Shown here one piece after another: positions 7,339 through 16,230 of a DNA stretch of 64,000 nucleotides; position 1 is the stretch's first letter; each line of letters begins with the position of its first letter. The DNA lies in contig NZ_JAGYPE020000002.1 of NCBI RefSeq assembly GCF_018343545.2, positions 127,360 through 191,359 of the forward strand, given 5' to 3'. A model generated the notes under the pieces. The model was not told where the DNA came from. It made no database searches and saw nothing but the letters and a program-made list of their open reading frames with translations. The DNA is from Neobacillus citreus. GTDB taxonomy: Bacteria > Bacillota > Bacilli > Bacillales > Cytobacillaceae. Position numbers and translations under genes: made by a program.

Positions 7339-8703
7339 ATGAAAAAGGTACGAATTGGGGCTGCCCAGGGCTTTTATGGCGACAGTATCGAAGCGGCTGT
7401 CGCAACCGCGGCAAAAGGGAATGTGCAATATCTTTGTTTCGACGCCCTGGCCGAGCTGACGATGGCCATCCTGGTTAAGGATAAACGAAAAAATGAGCAG
7501 GCCGGCTTCACCAAGGATTTGCCGCTGCAAATGAAGGAGCTGCTGCCATTTGTAAAGGAAAAGGGTATTAAGCTGTTAACGAATGGAGGAGGCATTAATC
7601 CGCTTGGGGCTCAACAGGAAATCCTAAAGGTAGCAAGGGAAATGGGGATGAGCGGCTTAAAAGTCGCGGTCGTGACTGGAGACAATGTATTGGACCGAAT
7701 CCCTGAGTTTCTTGAAAAGGGGTATTCTCTCAATCATCTCGAAACTGGTGAGGCAATCGAAAAGGTTAAAGACAGACTGGAGTTTGCCAACGCCTATATC
7801 GGGGCCAAGCCGATTGTGGAAGCGTTACGTGCCGGTGCAGATATCGTTGTCACCGGACGGACTACGGATACGGCCCAGTTTTTGGCGCCATTAATCTATG
7901 AATATGGCTGGAAAGAAGACGAGTGGGATAAGCTTGCAAGCGGGATTTTTATGGGGCATTTGCTCGAGTGTTCGGCGCAATCAACAGGCGGGAATTTCAG
8001 CGGCAATTGGCAGGATATCGAAGGTTTTCACCGAATGGGCTACCCGATTGCCGAGGTATCGGAAAATGGTGACTTTACCATAAGTAAGGTTGAGGAACAA
8101 GGAGGCCTAGTTACGGTTGATACGGTAAAAGAACAGATGCTTTACGAAATTCACGATCCGTCTGCCTATATTACCCCAGACGTCATCGTCAATCTAACCA
8201 GCGTTCATTTGGAAAAGAGCGGGCTGAATCAGGTGACGGTGACAGGGGTGAGAGGTAAACCGCGGACAGATACATTAAAGGTTGTCATGGGTTATGAAAA
8301 CGGCTTTGCCGCGCAAGTAGTTGTCGGGTTTGCCTGGCCAGATGCCTTACGAAAAGCAAAAAAGGTGGATGAAATCATTCGCACGCAGCTGGAGAGGTAC
8401 CGGTGGAATTATGAGGAAGTTCGCACAGATTTCCTTGGATACAACTCATTAAGTGGTCCTCTCGCTTTTGAACCTGAGCAGGAATTAAATGAGGTGTATT
8501 TACGGATGGCGGTCAAAGCAAAGACGAAACAGGAAGCGGCACGTTTTAGCAGACTCTTCCCGCCGCTGGCATTGAATGGTCCTCCATCGATGAGCGGTTT
8601 TACGGGCAACTCTTCTCCACGGGCGTTACTCGGGATGTGGTCGACACTGATTCCACGGAGTGAGGTTGAAAATCTTGTGAAAGTTGAACTGCAGGAGGTG
8701 TGA
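7339..8703 (+). CDS. AtuA-like acyclic terpene utilisation family protein (DUF1446)
   Basis: 454-residue protein of the AtuA/DUF1446 family, recognised by its start (RIGAAQGFYGDS), the early segment YLCFDALAELTMAIL and the central VVTGRTTDTAQFL. The family is named for acyclic terpene utilisation in Pseudomonas. Its biochemical activity is not established. The ATG at 7339 has AAAGGAGG at ideal spacing. The small AtuA C-terminal-type protein is encoded next door, split from it as in many Gram-positives. The location among acyl-CoA dehydrogenase and carboxyltransferase genes supports a role in branched-chain or terpenoid acyl-CoA degradation. Confidence 0.88.
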   Translation: MKKVRIGAAQGFYGDSIEAAVATAAKGNVQYLCFDALAELTMAILVKDKRKNEQAGFTKDLPLQMKELLPFVKEKGIKLLTNGGGINPLGAQQEILKVAREMGMSGLKVAVVTGDNVLDRIPEFLEKGYSLNHLETGEAIEKVKDRLEFANAYIGAKPIVEALRAGADIVVTGRTTDTAQFLAPLIYEYGWKEDEWDKLASGIFMGHLLECSAQSTGGNFSGNWQDIEGFHRMGYPIAEVSENGDFTISKVEEQGGLVTVDTVKEQMLYEIHDPSAYITPDVIVNLTSVHLEKSGLNQVTVTGVRGKPRTDTLKVVMGYENGFAAQVVVGFAWPDALRKAKKVDEIIRTQLERYRWNYEEVRTDFLGYNSLSGPLAFEPEQELNEVYLRMAVKAKTKQEAARFSRLFPPLALNGPPSMSGFTGNSSPRALLGMWSTLIPRSEVENLVKVELQEV

Positions 8704-8706
8704 ATA

Positions 8707-9051
8707 ATGGCCATCGTCAAGCTGAGAGACATCGCACAAACTCGTTCCGGGGATAAAGGAAACATGGTGAATATCGGTGTGTTTGCCCCGAACCCGGCCA
8801 TCTATCAAATTTTTTTAGAAAAACTAACTACTGAGCGGGTGAAAGAGCATTTTATAGGACTTGTGGAGGGAGAAGTGGCCCGCTACGAACTGCCAAACAT
8901 TCTTGCGCTTAACTTTGTTTGCAAGGAGGCATTAGAGGGCGGCGGTTCAGCCTCATTAAGGCTGGATAATCTCGGCAAGTGCTTTGGTGCGAATATGATG
9001 CGGCTCAAATTAGAAGTGGATGATTCTTTATTAGCAGAACTAAGAAAATGA
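8707..9051 (+). CDS. AtuA C-terminal-like domain protein
   Basis: 114-residue protein matching the small domain that is fused to the C-terminus of some AtuA proteins (key stretch RSGDKGNMVNIGVFAPNP near the N-terminus). It starts three bases after the preceding stop, with GGAGG just upstream, so it is translationally coupled and likely forms a complex with the AtuA-like protein. Function beyond this is not known. Confidence 0.82.
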   Translation: MAIVKLRDIAQTRSGDKGNMVNIGVFAPNPAIYQIFLEKLTTERVKEHFIGLVEGEVARYELPNILALNFVCKEALEGGGSASLRLDNLGKCFGANMMRLKLEVDDSLLAELRK

Positions 9052-9063
9052 GGTGAACAAGTG

Positions 9064-10212
9064 ATGCCATATGAACCATATTTTACGGAAGAACATGACC
9101 AGCTTCGAAAAATGATTCGTAAATTTGTAGAAAATGAAATTGCGCCGTATGTGGATGAATGGGAGGAACAGGGGGAATTTCCACGATCCGTCTTTACGAG
9201 AATGGGGGAACTGGGGCTTCTTGGTTTGCATTATCCTGAAGAGGTTGGCGGCCAAGGCGGTGATTATTTTTCCGGAATTGTCCTGGCGGAGGAATTGAAT
9301 AAATGTGGCTGCGGCGGTGTTCCGATGGCAATAGCTGTCCAAACTGATATGGCCACGCCGCCGATTTATAAGTTTGGAACTAAGGACCAGCATGAACGCT
9401 TCCTCAAACCGGCTCTGAGAGGGGAAAAGATTGCGGCCATCGGGATTACCGAACCGAACAACGGCTCGGATGTCATGGGGATTCAAACGCGGGCCAGAAG
9501 AGAAGGCGACGAATGGGTCATTAATGGGGCGAAAACCTTCATTACCAATGGGACGCGGGCGGATTTCATCACTCTCGTTACGAGAACATCTGATGATCCG
9601 GGTCCGAAGGGAATAACGTTGTTCTTAGTGGAGACGAATCGTCCTGGTTTCTCTGTCGGGAAAAAGCTCGACAAGGTCGGAATGCGTTCTTCTGATACAG
9701 CAGAGCTGATTTTCGATAATGTCCGTGTTCCTCATGAAAACCTGCTGGGGGAAGAGGGTAAGGGCTTTTATCAAATCATGTGGCAGTTGCAGGGTGAGCG
9801 CATGGTTGGCGCGGCTGGCGCTATCGGTGGTGCTGAACATTCCTATGAAATGGCGCTTAACTATGCCAAAACAAGAATTGCCTTCAACCAGCCAATCGGC
9901 AATTTCCAGGTCATAGCCCACCTGCTTGCCGAAATGAAAACGCAAATTGAGGCATGTAAGGAATTGACCTATGCGACTGCCTATCGGTTCTCAAAAGGTG
10001 AGGTGCCGTCCAAAGAAATCTCGATGACAAAATTGGCAGCCGCACAGATGTCGCATTGGGTCGCGGACCGCGCACTGCAAATCTTTGGCGGAAATGGCTA
10101 TATGTCGGAATATCCGATCGAACGTGCTTGGAGGGACAGCAGGCTGCCGAGAATTGGCGGCGGCACGGATGAAATTATGAAGGAGATTATTGCGAAGCAG
10201 ATGGGGTTATAA
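9064..10212 (+). CDS. acyl-CoA dehydrogenase (isovaleryl/citronellyl-CoA type)
   Basis: 382-residue FAD-dependent acyl-CoA dehydrogenase that forms a 2,3-double bond in an acyl-CoA and passes electrons to ETF. The C-terminal signature is IGGGTDEIM, with glycine where medium-chain enzymes carry the catalytic glutamate. The likely base is E245 in GERMV, the position used by isovaleryl-CoA dehydrogenase. This points to branched substrates. A GTG lies at 9061, but the ATG at 9064 is better spaced from GAGGTG. The gene begins 12 bases after the AtuA-C stop, in the same operon. Confidence 0.9.
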   Translation: MPYEPYFTEEHDQLRKMIRKFVENEIAPYVDEWEEQGEFPRSVFTRMGELGLLGLHYPEEVGGQGGDYFSGIVLAEELNKCGCGGVPMAIAVQTDMATPPIYKFGTKDQHERFLKPALRGEKIAAIGITEPNNGSDVMGIQTRARREGDEWVINGAKTFITNGTRADFITLVTRTSDDPGPKGITLFLVETNRPGFSVGKKLDKVGMRSSDTAELIFDNVRVPHENLLGEEGKGFYQIMWQLQGERMVGAAGAIGGAEHSYEMALNYAKTRIAFNQPIGNFQVIAHLLAEMKTQIEACKELTYATAYRFSKGEVPSKEISMTKLAAAQMSHWVADRALQIFGGNGYMSEYPIERAWRDSRLPRIGGGTDEIMKEIIAKQMGL

Positions 10213-10298
10213 AAAAGGTAACTTAGAGGGTTTGGGTGGGCTGATTAAAGAAATATTACCTGATTTTTAGAAGGAAAATCGGTCATGAAATAGGGTTT

Positions 10299-10382
10299 GG
10301 CGGATAAGTCTCTGGAATTGGCGGATACATTTACAATTTTGGCGGATTAGTCTCCCAATTCGGCGGATACCAATGAAAGAAC
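10299..10382. repeat. 21-bp tandem repeat array C (4 units)
   Basis: GGCGGATA-type cores start at 10299, 10320, 10341 and 10362, an exact 21-base period. Units 2 and 4 read ATTGGCGGATA and ATTCGGCGGATA. The core equals the ATTCGCCGATA core of arrays A and B with C changed to G at two symmetrical positions. It fills most of the 200-base gap between the two acyl-CoA dehydrogenase genes. Confidence 0.8.
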
Positions 10383-10412
10383 CAGCCTAAAAGAAGGAAA
10401 AGGAGGGGTACG

Positions 10413-11600
10413 ATGGGTCACTGGATATTTACGGACGAACATGACATGTTTCGGAAAACGGTTCGCTCCTTTGTGGAAAAAGAAATAACTCCCAATATTG
10501 AGCAATGGGAAAAAGACGGGCAGACTCCGAGAAGCTTATATAAACGAATGGGGGAGCTGGGCTTTCTTGGGATTAAGTTTCCGGAGGAGTATGGCGGCAG
10601 TGGTCTTGATGTTGTCATGGAAGCTGTTTTTACAGAAGAACTCGCAGGATGCGGGGCAGGCGGGGTCGGTGCGGCGATTGGTTCACATACAACCATTGCC
10701 ATGACCAATATTTGGCGTTACGGGAATCACGAGCAAAAGCTGAAGTACCTCGTACCAGGGATTAAAGGGGAGGCCATCTCAGCACTGGCGGTAACCGAGC
10801 CAGGTGGCGGGTCCGATGTGGCCGCCATTAAAACGACTGCTAAAAAAGATGGCGACTATTATGTCCTGAATGGTTCGAAGACCTTCATTACGAATGGCGT
10901 AAACGCAGATTATGTGATTGTTGCCGCGAAGACAAAGGAAGGGCCGCAGCATCGCAATATAAGTTTATTTATTGTTGAGACTAATTCAGATGGTTATTCG
11001 GTTGGAAAAAGCCTGAAAAAATTAGGATGGCGCTCTTCAGATACCGGGGAACTTTTTTTCGACAATGTCATTGTGCCGAAAGAAAACCTGATTGGTGAGG
11101 AGAATGAAGGCTTCGTTTATATAATGAAAAATTTTCAGTATGAGCGGCTGATTCTTGCGTTGGGCTGCATCGGCGCAGCCGAGAAGGCGCTCGAGCTAAC
11201 GGTCCATTACAGTAAGGAAAGAATCCAATTCAACAAGCCACTCTCAGAGTTTCAGGTGCTGCGCCACAAGATGGTCGACATGGCTGTCGATATTGAAAAA
11301 GCTAGGAACCTTACTTACCGGGCTCTTTACTTGTACAGTCAAGGGAAAAACTGTGTCACGGAAGCGACAATGGCAAAGGCAGTTGCCAGCGAAATGGTGA
11401 ATCGTGTTTGCGACCAAGCGGTGCAAATTCATGGTGGCAATGGGTATATGATGGAATACCCGATTCAGCGGTTGTGGCGTGATGCCAGAATTCAAACTAT
11501 AGGCGGCGGCACGACACAAATCATGAATGAAATACTTACCAAACAGCTGGGGATCCTCACACCTGTGGAAGTCCCAGCGAATAAGGGCCCGAAGTCTTAA
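10413..11600 (+). CDS. acyl-CoA dehydrogenase, second paralogue
   Basis: 395-residue acyl-CoA dehydrogenase similar along its length to the previous one. The C-terminal signature is IGGGTTQIM, again lacking the medium-chain-type glutamate, and the candidate base is E244 in YERLIL. The ATG at 10413 follows AAAAGGAGGGG. Two such paralogues in one locus suggest successive or alternative branched acyl-CoA substrates. The protein has a short polar extension after the conserved domain. Confidence 0.9.
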   Translation: MGHWIFTDEHDMFRKTVRSFVEKEITPNIEQWEKDGQTPRSLYKRMGELGFLGIKFPEEYGGSGLDVVMEAVFTEELAGCGAGGVGAAIGSHTTIAMTNIWRYGNHEQKLKYLVPGIKGEAISALAVTEPGGGSDVAAIKTTAKKDGDYYVLNGSKTFITNGVNADYVIVAAKTKEGPQHRNISLFIVETNSDGYSVGKSLKKLGWRSSDTGELFFDNVIVPKENLIGEENEGFVYIMKNFQYERLILALGCIGAAEKALELTVHYSKERIQFNKPLSEFQVLRHKMVDMAVDIEKARNLTYRALYLYSQGKNCVTEATMAKAVASEMVNRVCDQAVQIHGGNGYMMEYPIQRLWRDARIQTIGGGTTQIMNEILTKQLGILTPVEVPANKGPKS

Positions 11601-11655
11601 AAACCAATCCAAATCTAAGCTTGCAATCTCAAAAACTACCAAAGGAGTGCTGACC

Positions 11656-13185
11656 TTGGAACGTGAACGAAAAATCCTCGCGGAACGTGAACGCATTTAT
11701 CAGGGAGGACCTGACCACGACAAAATAAAGAAGATAGGAAAACTGTTTGTCCGGGATCGGCTTAGGCTCTATTTTGACGATGAACAGCCCTATTATGAAA
11801 CCGGTCTGTTTGCCAACGCCACAAAGGAAAAGTTACCTGCGGACGGGGTAGTAACGGGCACAGGCAAAATCAATGACCGGCTTGTATTTTTCATGGCCAG
11901 CGACTATACCGTTAAGGCTGGCTCCATCGGCAAATTCCATGGCGAGAAAATCCTGCGGATTCAAGAGGCAGCGATTCGCGGCAGACGGCCGATTGTCTAT
12001 ATGATTGATTCCTCAGGAGGAAGAATTGACGAAGCCGGCGGCTACCATGTAGAGAAGTATTCAGGCGGGAAGATTTGGTATAACCACAGCATGCTGTCCG
12101 GACGTGTCCCGCAGATTGCTGTGCTTTACGGTCCATGCTTTGCAGGGACCGCCTATATGCCGGTTTTTTCCGACTTTGTCATCATGGTCGACAAAATTTC
12201 TGGAATGGCGATTGCTTCGCCAAGAATGGTACAAATGGCGACAGGACAGCAGGTGGATGTCGAGGAACTGGGCGGAGCCACAATGCACACAACCAAAAGC
12301 GGGTCGGCTGACTTTATCGCGAAATCTGAAGAAAAAGCAGCCGAGCTTGTTAAGAAACTACTAAGCTACCTGCCTGATCATTTTGACGGAAAGCTGCAGG
12401 AATTTCCGGCTAAGGAACCAACACGAAATCCAGCCGAAATAGACAATATTATTCCTGTCGAACCAAACCGCGCCTACGATGTCCGGAAATTAATCGAATC
12501 GATTGTTGACGGTGACAGCTTCCTTGAAGTCAAAGCCAATTATGCAAAGGAGCTGGTGACCGGTTTTGCCCGCTTGAACGGGAAAACGGTTGGAATTGTT
12601 GCTAATCAGCCACTTCATAAGGGGGGAGCCATTTTTCCAGAGTCATCGGATAAAGGTGCTAAATTTGTCTGGACTTGTGATGCCTACAACATTCCGCTTC
12701 TGTATTTATGTGATACCCCTGGGTTCATGGTCGGCACAAAGGTAGAGCAGGAAGGAATTCTTCGCAAAGGCCGGAACTTTATTTTCGCAAGCTCTGCGGC
12801 CAATGTTCCGAAAATGTGCGTGATTGTCCGGAAGGCTTATGGCGCGGGGATTTATGCGATGGCAGGTCCGGCCTATGAACCGGATACGACGATTGCCCTG
12901 CCGTCCGCGGAAATTGCCATCATGGGTCCTGAAGCAGCGGTCAACGCCGTTTACTATAACAAAATAAAAGCCGTGGCCGACCCGGAAGAGAGGGCAGCCC
13001 TAGTGCAAAAGCTGCGAGAGGAATACCGGGCAAGCTACGACATTATCAAGCTATCAGGCGAGCTGGTCGTAGACGATTTGGTTGTCCCAAGTGAATTGCG
13101 CCAGGAGCTGATCCGCCGCTATGAAACATTCGAAAACAAAGATTTCCCGCTTCCGGCGAAAAAGCATTCAACCATTTTAAGTTAG
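11656..13185 (+). CDS. acyl-CoA carboxylase carboxyltransferase (beta) subunit
   Basis: 509-residue carboxyltransferase of the methylcrotonyl-/propionyl-/geranyl-CoA carboxylase beta family with N- and C-terminal crotonase-like halves. Visible marks are IDSSGGRIDEAGG near residue 115 and a second-half IANQPLHKGGAIFPES segment. The frame is open back to 11527 inside the preceding gene, but AAAGGAG at 11641-11647 points to the TTG at 11656. The enzyme carboxylates an acyl-CoA using biotin on a separate alpha subunit. No biotin carboxylase or biotin carrier gene is in this window, so the partner must be encoded elsewhere. Confidence 0.88.
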   Translation: MERERKILAERERIYQGGPDHDKIKKIGKLFVRDRLRLYFDDEQPYYETGLFANATKEKLPADGVVTGTGKINDRLVFFMASDYTVKAGSIGKFHGEKILRIQEAAIRGRRPIVYMIDSSGGRIDEAGGYHVEKYSGGKIWYNHSMLSGRVPQIAVLYGPCFAGTAYMPVFSDFVIMVDKISGMAIASPRMVQMATGQQVDVEELGGATMHTTKSGSADFIAKSEEKAAELVKKLLSYLPDHFDGKLQEFPAKEPTRNPAEIDNIIPVEPNRAYDVRKLIESIVDGDSFLEVKANYAKELVTGFARLNGKTVGIVANQPLHKGGAIFPESSDKGAKFVWTCDAYNIPLLYLCDTPGFMVGTKVEQEGILRKGRNFIFASSAANVPKMCVIVRKAYGAGIYAMAGPAYEPDTTIALPSAEIAIMGPEAAVNAVYYNKIKAVADPEERAALVQKLREEYRASYDIIKLSGELVVDDLVVPSELRQELIRRYETFENKDFPLPAKKHSTILS

Positions 13186-13208
13186 GAAAAAGATTAGGGG
13201 TGTTGGGT

Positions 13209-14735
13209 ATGGTTCAGGGAATCGGAAATTGGCTTGTGAAACATTGTAAGGTCCGTCCGGATAGACTGGCGCTTGTCTATAACGAAAAACGGTTTACGTA
13301 CTTAGAATTTAATGAACGGGTCAATCGGCTGGCTAATGCCCTTCTTTCCTTAGGGGTAAGGAAGGGCGATCGGGTCGATGCCCTGCTTCTTAACACGAAT
13401 GAAATGCTCGAAGCGGTGTTTGCCTGCGCGAAAATTGGCGCTATCTTTGTGCCCATCAACTTCCGTTTAAGTGCCGAAGAAGTCCATTATATTGTCAATG
13501 ATTCAAGGGCCTATCATTTTATTTATGACAGCCGGATGAGGCCGCTGGTAGATCAGCTGCGAACGATGAAATCCAGTTTGCTTGAATACATCCACGTCGG
13601 GAACCAACCGCATTATGATGATTTGCTTTATGAAAAGTTGCTGGAGGAAGCGTCACCGGTTGAGCCTGGCTTTGAGATTGGGATCGATGACATCCATTTA
13701 ATGATGTACACGTCTGGCACAACCGGCAGGCCGAAAGGGGCAATGTTAAGCCACGGTAATACCCAATGGAATGCTATTAACTTCATCCACAATACCCCTG
13801 TTGATTATTCTGATACGACGCTTGCCGCGGCGCCGCTGTTCCATATTGGCGGTATGAGCGTGTTTACGTTGCCGCTAATCTATAAGGGTGGCGCAAATAT
13901 TTTAATTGATGGTTTTGACCCGGTGAGAATTTTACAAAAAATCAATGATGAACAGGTAACCACCTTATTCCTAGTCCCGGCGATGTGGCAGGCGTTAATG
14001 AGTGTTCCTAATTTTGATGCCTACGATATTTCGTCGCTTCAATTCGCCGTTTCCGGCGGGGCGCCTTGTCCGATTACCGTGATTGAATTTTTCCAAAAAC
14101 GGGGAATTCCGTTTTATGAGGGATTTGGGCTGACGGAAACGGCTCCGTTTGTCAGTATTCTAGATAAAGAGAATACCATCCGCAAGAATGGCTCGGTCGG
14201 GAAAGAACCAATGCACACCACAGTTCGCATAGTCGACCCGCTTGACCGGGATGTGCGGCCAGGCGAGGTGGGAGAGCTGATTGTGAATGGTCCGAATGTG
14301 ATGGTTGGCTATTGGAATAAACCGGACGAAACGAAAGAGGCGATTCGAAACGGCTGGTTCTACACAGGCGACTTAGCCAAATTTGATGAGGATGGGTTTA
14401 TTTATATTGTCGACCGCAAGAAGGACATGATCATTACCGGCGGGGAGAACGTATATCCAATTGAAATTGAGCAGGTTCTGTACCGGCATCCGAATATCCG
14501 CGAGGCCGCAATTATTGGATATCCGGACGAAAAATGGGGCGAATCGATAAAAGCGGTGGTCGCCTTAAAGGATCACAGCCAAACGTTAACAGTCACAGAC
14601 TTGATACAATTCCTTGATGGAAAAATTGCTCGCTTTAAAATGCCGAAGCAGCTGGAAATTGTCGAGGCACTGCCTCGTAATGCGACCGGAAAAATATTAA
14701 AAACCGTCTTAAGGCAAAACAATTCGAAAGGGTGA
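13209..14735 (+). CDS. AMP-forming acyl-CoA synthetase, third paralogue
   Basis: 508-residue ANL-family acyl-CoA ligase. The P-loop TSGTTGRPKG starts at residue 168 and the catalytic lysine is K495 in NATGKILK. A GTG at 13200 is in frame, but the ATG at 13209 is spaced eight bases from AGGGG and is preferred. It lies 23 bases after the carboxyltransferase stop and is followed closely by a MaoC gene, so it likely activates the primary acid substrate of the same pathway. The substrate is unknown. Confidence 0.9.
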   Translation: MVQGIGNWLVKHCKVRPDRLALVYNEKRFTYLEFNERVNRLANALLSLGVRKGDRVDALLLNTNEMLEAVFACAKIGAIFVPINFRLSAEEVHYIVNDSRAYHFIYDSRMRPLVDQLRTMKSSLLEYIHVGNQPHYDDLLYEKLLEEASPVEPGFEIGIDDIHLMMYTSGTTGRPKGAMLSHGNTQWNAINFIHNTPVDYSDTTLAAAPLFHIGGMSVFTLPLIYKGGANILIDGFDPVRILQKINDEQVTTLFLVPAMWQALMSVPNFDAYDISSLQFAVSGGAPCPITVIEFFQKRGIPFYEGFGLTETAPFVSILDKENTIRKNGSVGKEPMHTTVRIVDPLDRDVRPGEVGELIVNGPNVMVGYWNKPDETKEAIRNGWFYTGDLAKFDEDGFIYIVDRKKDMIITGGENVYPIEIEQVLYRHPNIREAAIIGYPDEKWGESIKAVVALKDHSQTLTVTDLIQFLDGKIARFKMPKQLEIVEALPRNATGKILKTVLRQNNSKG

Positions 14736-14740
14736 TATAG

Positions 14741-15181
14741 GTGTACGATAAATACTTTGATCATTTTGAACTAGGTGAAAAGTGGGAGTCACGTGGTAGG
14801 ACGATTACGGAAACAGATCTTGTCATGTTTTCCGCCCTGACAGGAGACTATTATCCGCTTCATACGGATATTGAATATGCAAAAAATACAATTTTTAAGC
14901 AAAGAATTGCCCATGGAATGCTGGTGCTGTCGTTTGCGGTGGGTTTAACAAAGATGGATCCGAAAATCGTGGTGGCAAATTACGGCATTGATAAACTGCG
15001 CTTTATCCAGCCTGTCTTTATTCACGATACCATCCATGTCGAACTAGAAGTCATCGATCTCCAGGATAAAGGGAATGGCACCGGTGTCGTCACAGTCAAA
15101 CAGTCGGTCGTCAAACAAACCGGCGAACAATGCATTGTCGGAATTTCGAAAGCCTTGATTAATAAAAGGCAGCCTGTATAG
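14741..15181 (+). CDS. MaoC-like (R)-hydratase domain protein
   Basis: 146-residue hotdog-fold protein of the MaoC dehydratase family, which hydrates trans-2-enoyl-CoA. The key segment YYPLHTDIEYAKN near residue 45 carries the conserved D-x-x-x-x-H-like active-site region, and IAHGMLVLS follows. The start is a GTG, five bases after the preceding ligase stop. It is the last gene of the catabolic locus and is followed by a terminator. Confidence 0.85.
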   Translation: MYDKYFDHFELGEKWESRGRTITETDLVMFSALTGDYYPLHTDIEYAKNTIFKQRIAHGMLVLSFAVGLTKMDPKIVVANYGIDKLRFIQPVFIHDTIHVELEVIDLQDKGNGTGVVTVKQSVVKQTGEQCIVGISKALINKRQPV

Positions 15182-15208
15182 AAATACCAAGAGAATAGGA
15201 ACAACGTG

Positions 15209-15236
15209 CTGGGAATAGAAATTCCCAGTTTTTTTA
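15209..15236 (+). terminator. Rho-independent terminator closing the acyl-CoA locus
   Basis: CTGGGAA (15209-15215) pairs with TTCCCAG (15222-15228) and is followed by TTTTTTTATG. Confidence 0.88.
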
Positions 15237-15357
15237 TGTTTTTTTAAAAAATTTCAAAATTTTGTAAACGAAACTGCATCTATTTACGTCTAATTACTTT
15301 GGAGCATATTTATGCAGAAAAAGCGGGCAGTGTATAGCCCAAGCTAGAGGTGATGGA

Positions 15358-16230
15358 TTGAAAAGGTTAATAGAGTGGCCGGTTCGGCTGGTTTTGATGG
15401 TTTTCGGGTTTCTTTTTGTCTTTAATCTGCCATCGTTAATTGGAATTGGTAACACCTTAACGTTACACCCGGATACTTTTTGGAAGTATGTGCAAGAGAA
15501 TATTCAACAATTAATTCAGTTTGGAGACACAAGTTACATAGACCTGTTTAATGAGCAAAGTCTGCCGGAAGGTTATGCTTATACCATTTCAATATTCGCT
15601 TCATCGCTGGTAGCTGTTATTGTATTTGGACTGTTGGCTGCCATGTTTGTCCATATAATGCCGAAAAAAATCGGTGGATTTATAAAGCGCGGAATTAACT
15701 TTTTTGAAGGCGTTCCTGATTTAATGGTTATTTTTATCATTCAGTTCTTTGTTATTACGCTATATAGAGAAACGGGTTTGAAGTTTTTGCAGCTTTACGG
15801 AGTATTTGGTGCAAGACCTTATGTGGTCCCTGTTGTCACGGTTTCCTTTCTTCCAGCGATGCTGTTTGCTCAGTTTATCATAAAGGTACTGGAGGAAGAG
15901 AAGGTAAAGGATTATGTTCAATATAGCAGGGCAAAAGGGCTTAGTTCATTAAGAATTCTGATTGTACATATGCTTCGCAACACTTTTCCGTTATTTATTT
16001 TGCAATTAAGAACGAGTATTTGGGTCATTCTCTCTAATATATTTTTAATTGAATTCCTGTTTACCCTTCCAGGGTTAACAGGAATCCTTCAATTGATCGT
16101 CATGAGAGGCGGCAGTTTCCTTGGACTAGTCATCTGTCTGCTGTTATTTATTTTGCCGCTTTTAGTGATTGAGGTGCTTAGTCTATTTGCTATCAAAGCT
16201 GTAAACAGAAAGGAGAGTGCAAGCATATGA
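15358..16230 (+). CDS. ABC transporter permease, DppB/OppB-like
   Basis: 290-residue inner-membrane permease with about six hydrophobic segments and the binding-protein-dependent transport signature around residues 175-195 (VQYSRAKGLSSLRIL). It resembles the first permease of peptide/nickel importers, but the N-terminus is divergent. The TTG start at 15358 follows AGAGGTGATGG. It overlaps the next permease gene by four bases. No ATPase or substrate-binding lipoprotein gene is adjacent, so the cargo is unknown. Confidence 0.8.
   Translation: MKRLIEWPVRLVLMVFGFLFVFNLPSLIGIGNTLTLHPDTFWKYVQENIQQLIQFGDTSYIDLFNEQSLPEGYAYTISIFASSLVAVIVFGLLAAMFVHIMPKKIGGFIKRGINFFEGVPDLMVIFIIQFFVITLYRETGLKFLQLYGVFGARPYVVPVVTVSFLPAMLFAQFIIKVLEEEKVKDYVQYSRAKGLSSLRILIVHMLRNTFPLFILQLRTSIWVILSNIFLIEFLFTLPGLTGILQLIVMRGGSFLGLVICLLLFILPLLVIEVLSLFAIKAVNRKESASI

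Noticed and set aside
3722..10382. CRISPR interpretation of the 21-bp arrays
   Set aside because: Conserved cores of about 11 bases and fillers of 8-10 bases are too short, the cores are degenerate, and there are no cas genes.
11527..11655. N-terminal extension of the carboxyltransferase
   Set aside because: Overlaps the end of the acyl-CoA dehydrogenase gene in another frame; AAAGGAG selects TTG 11656.
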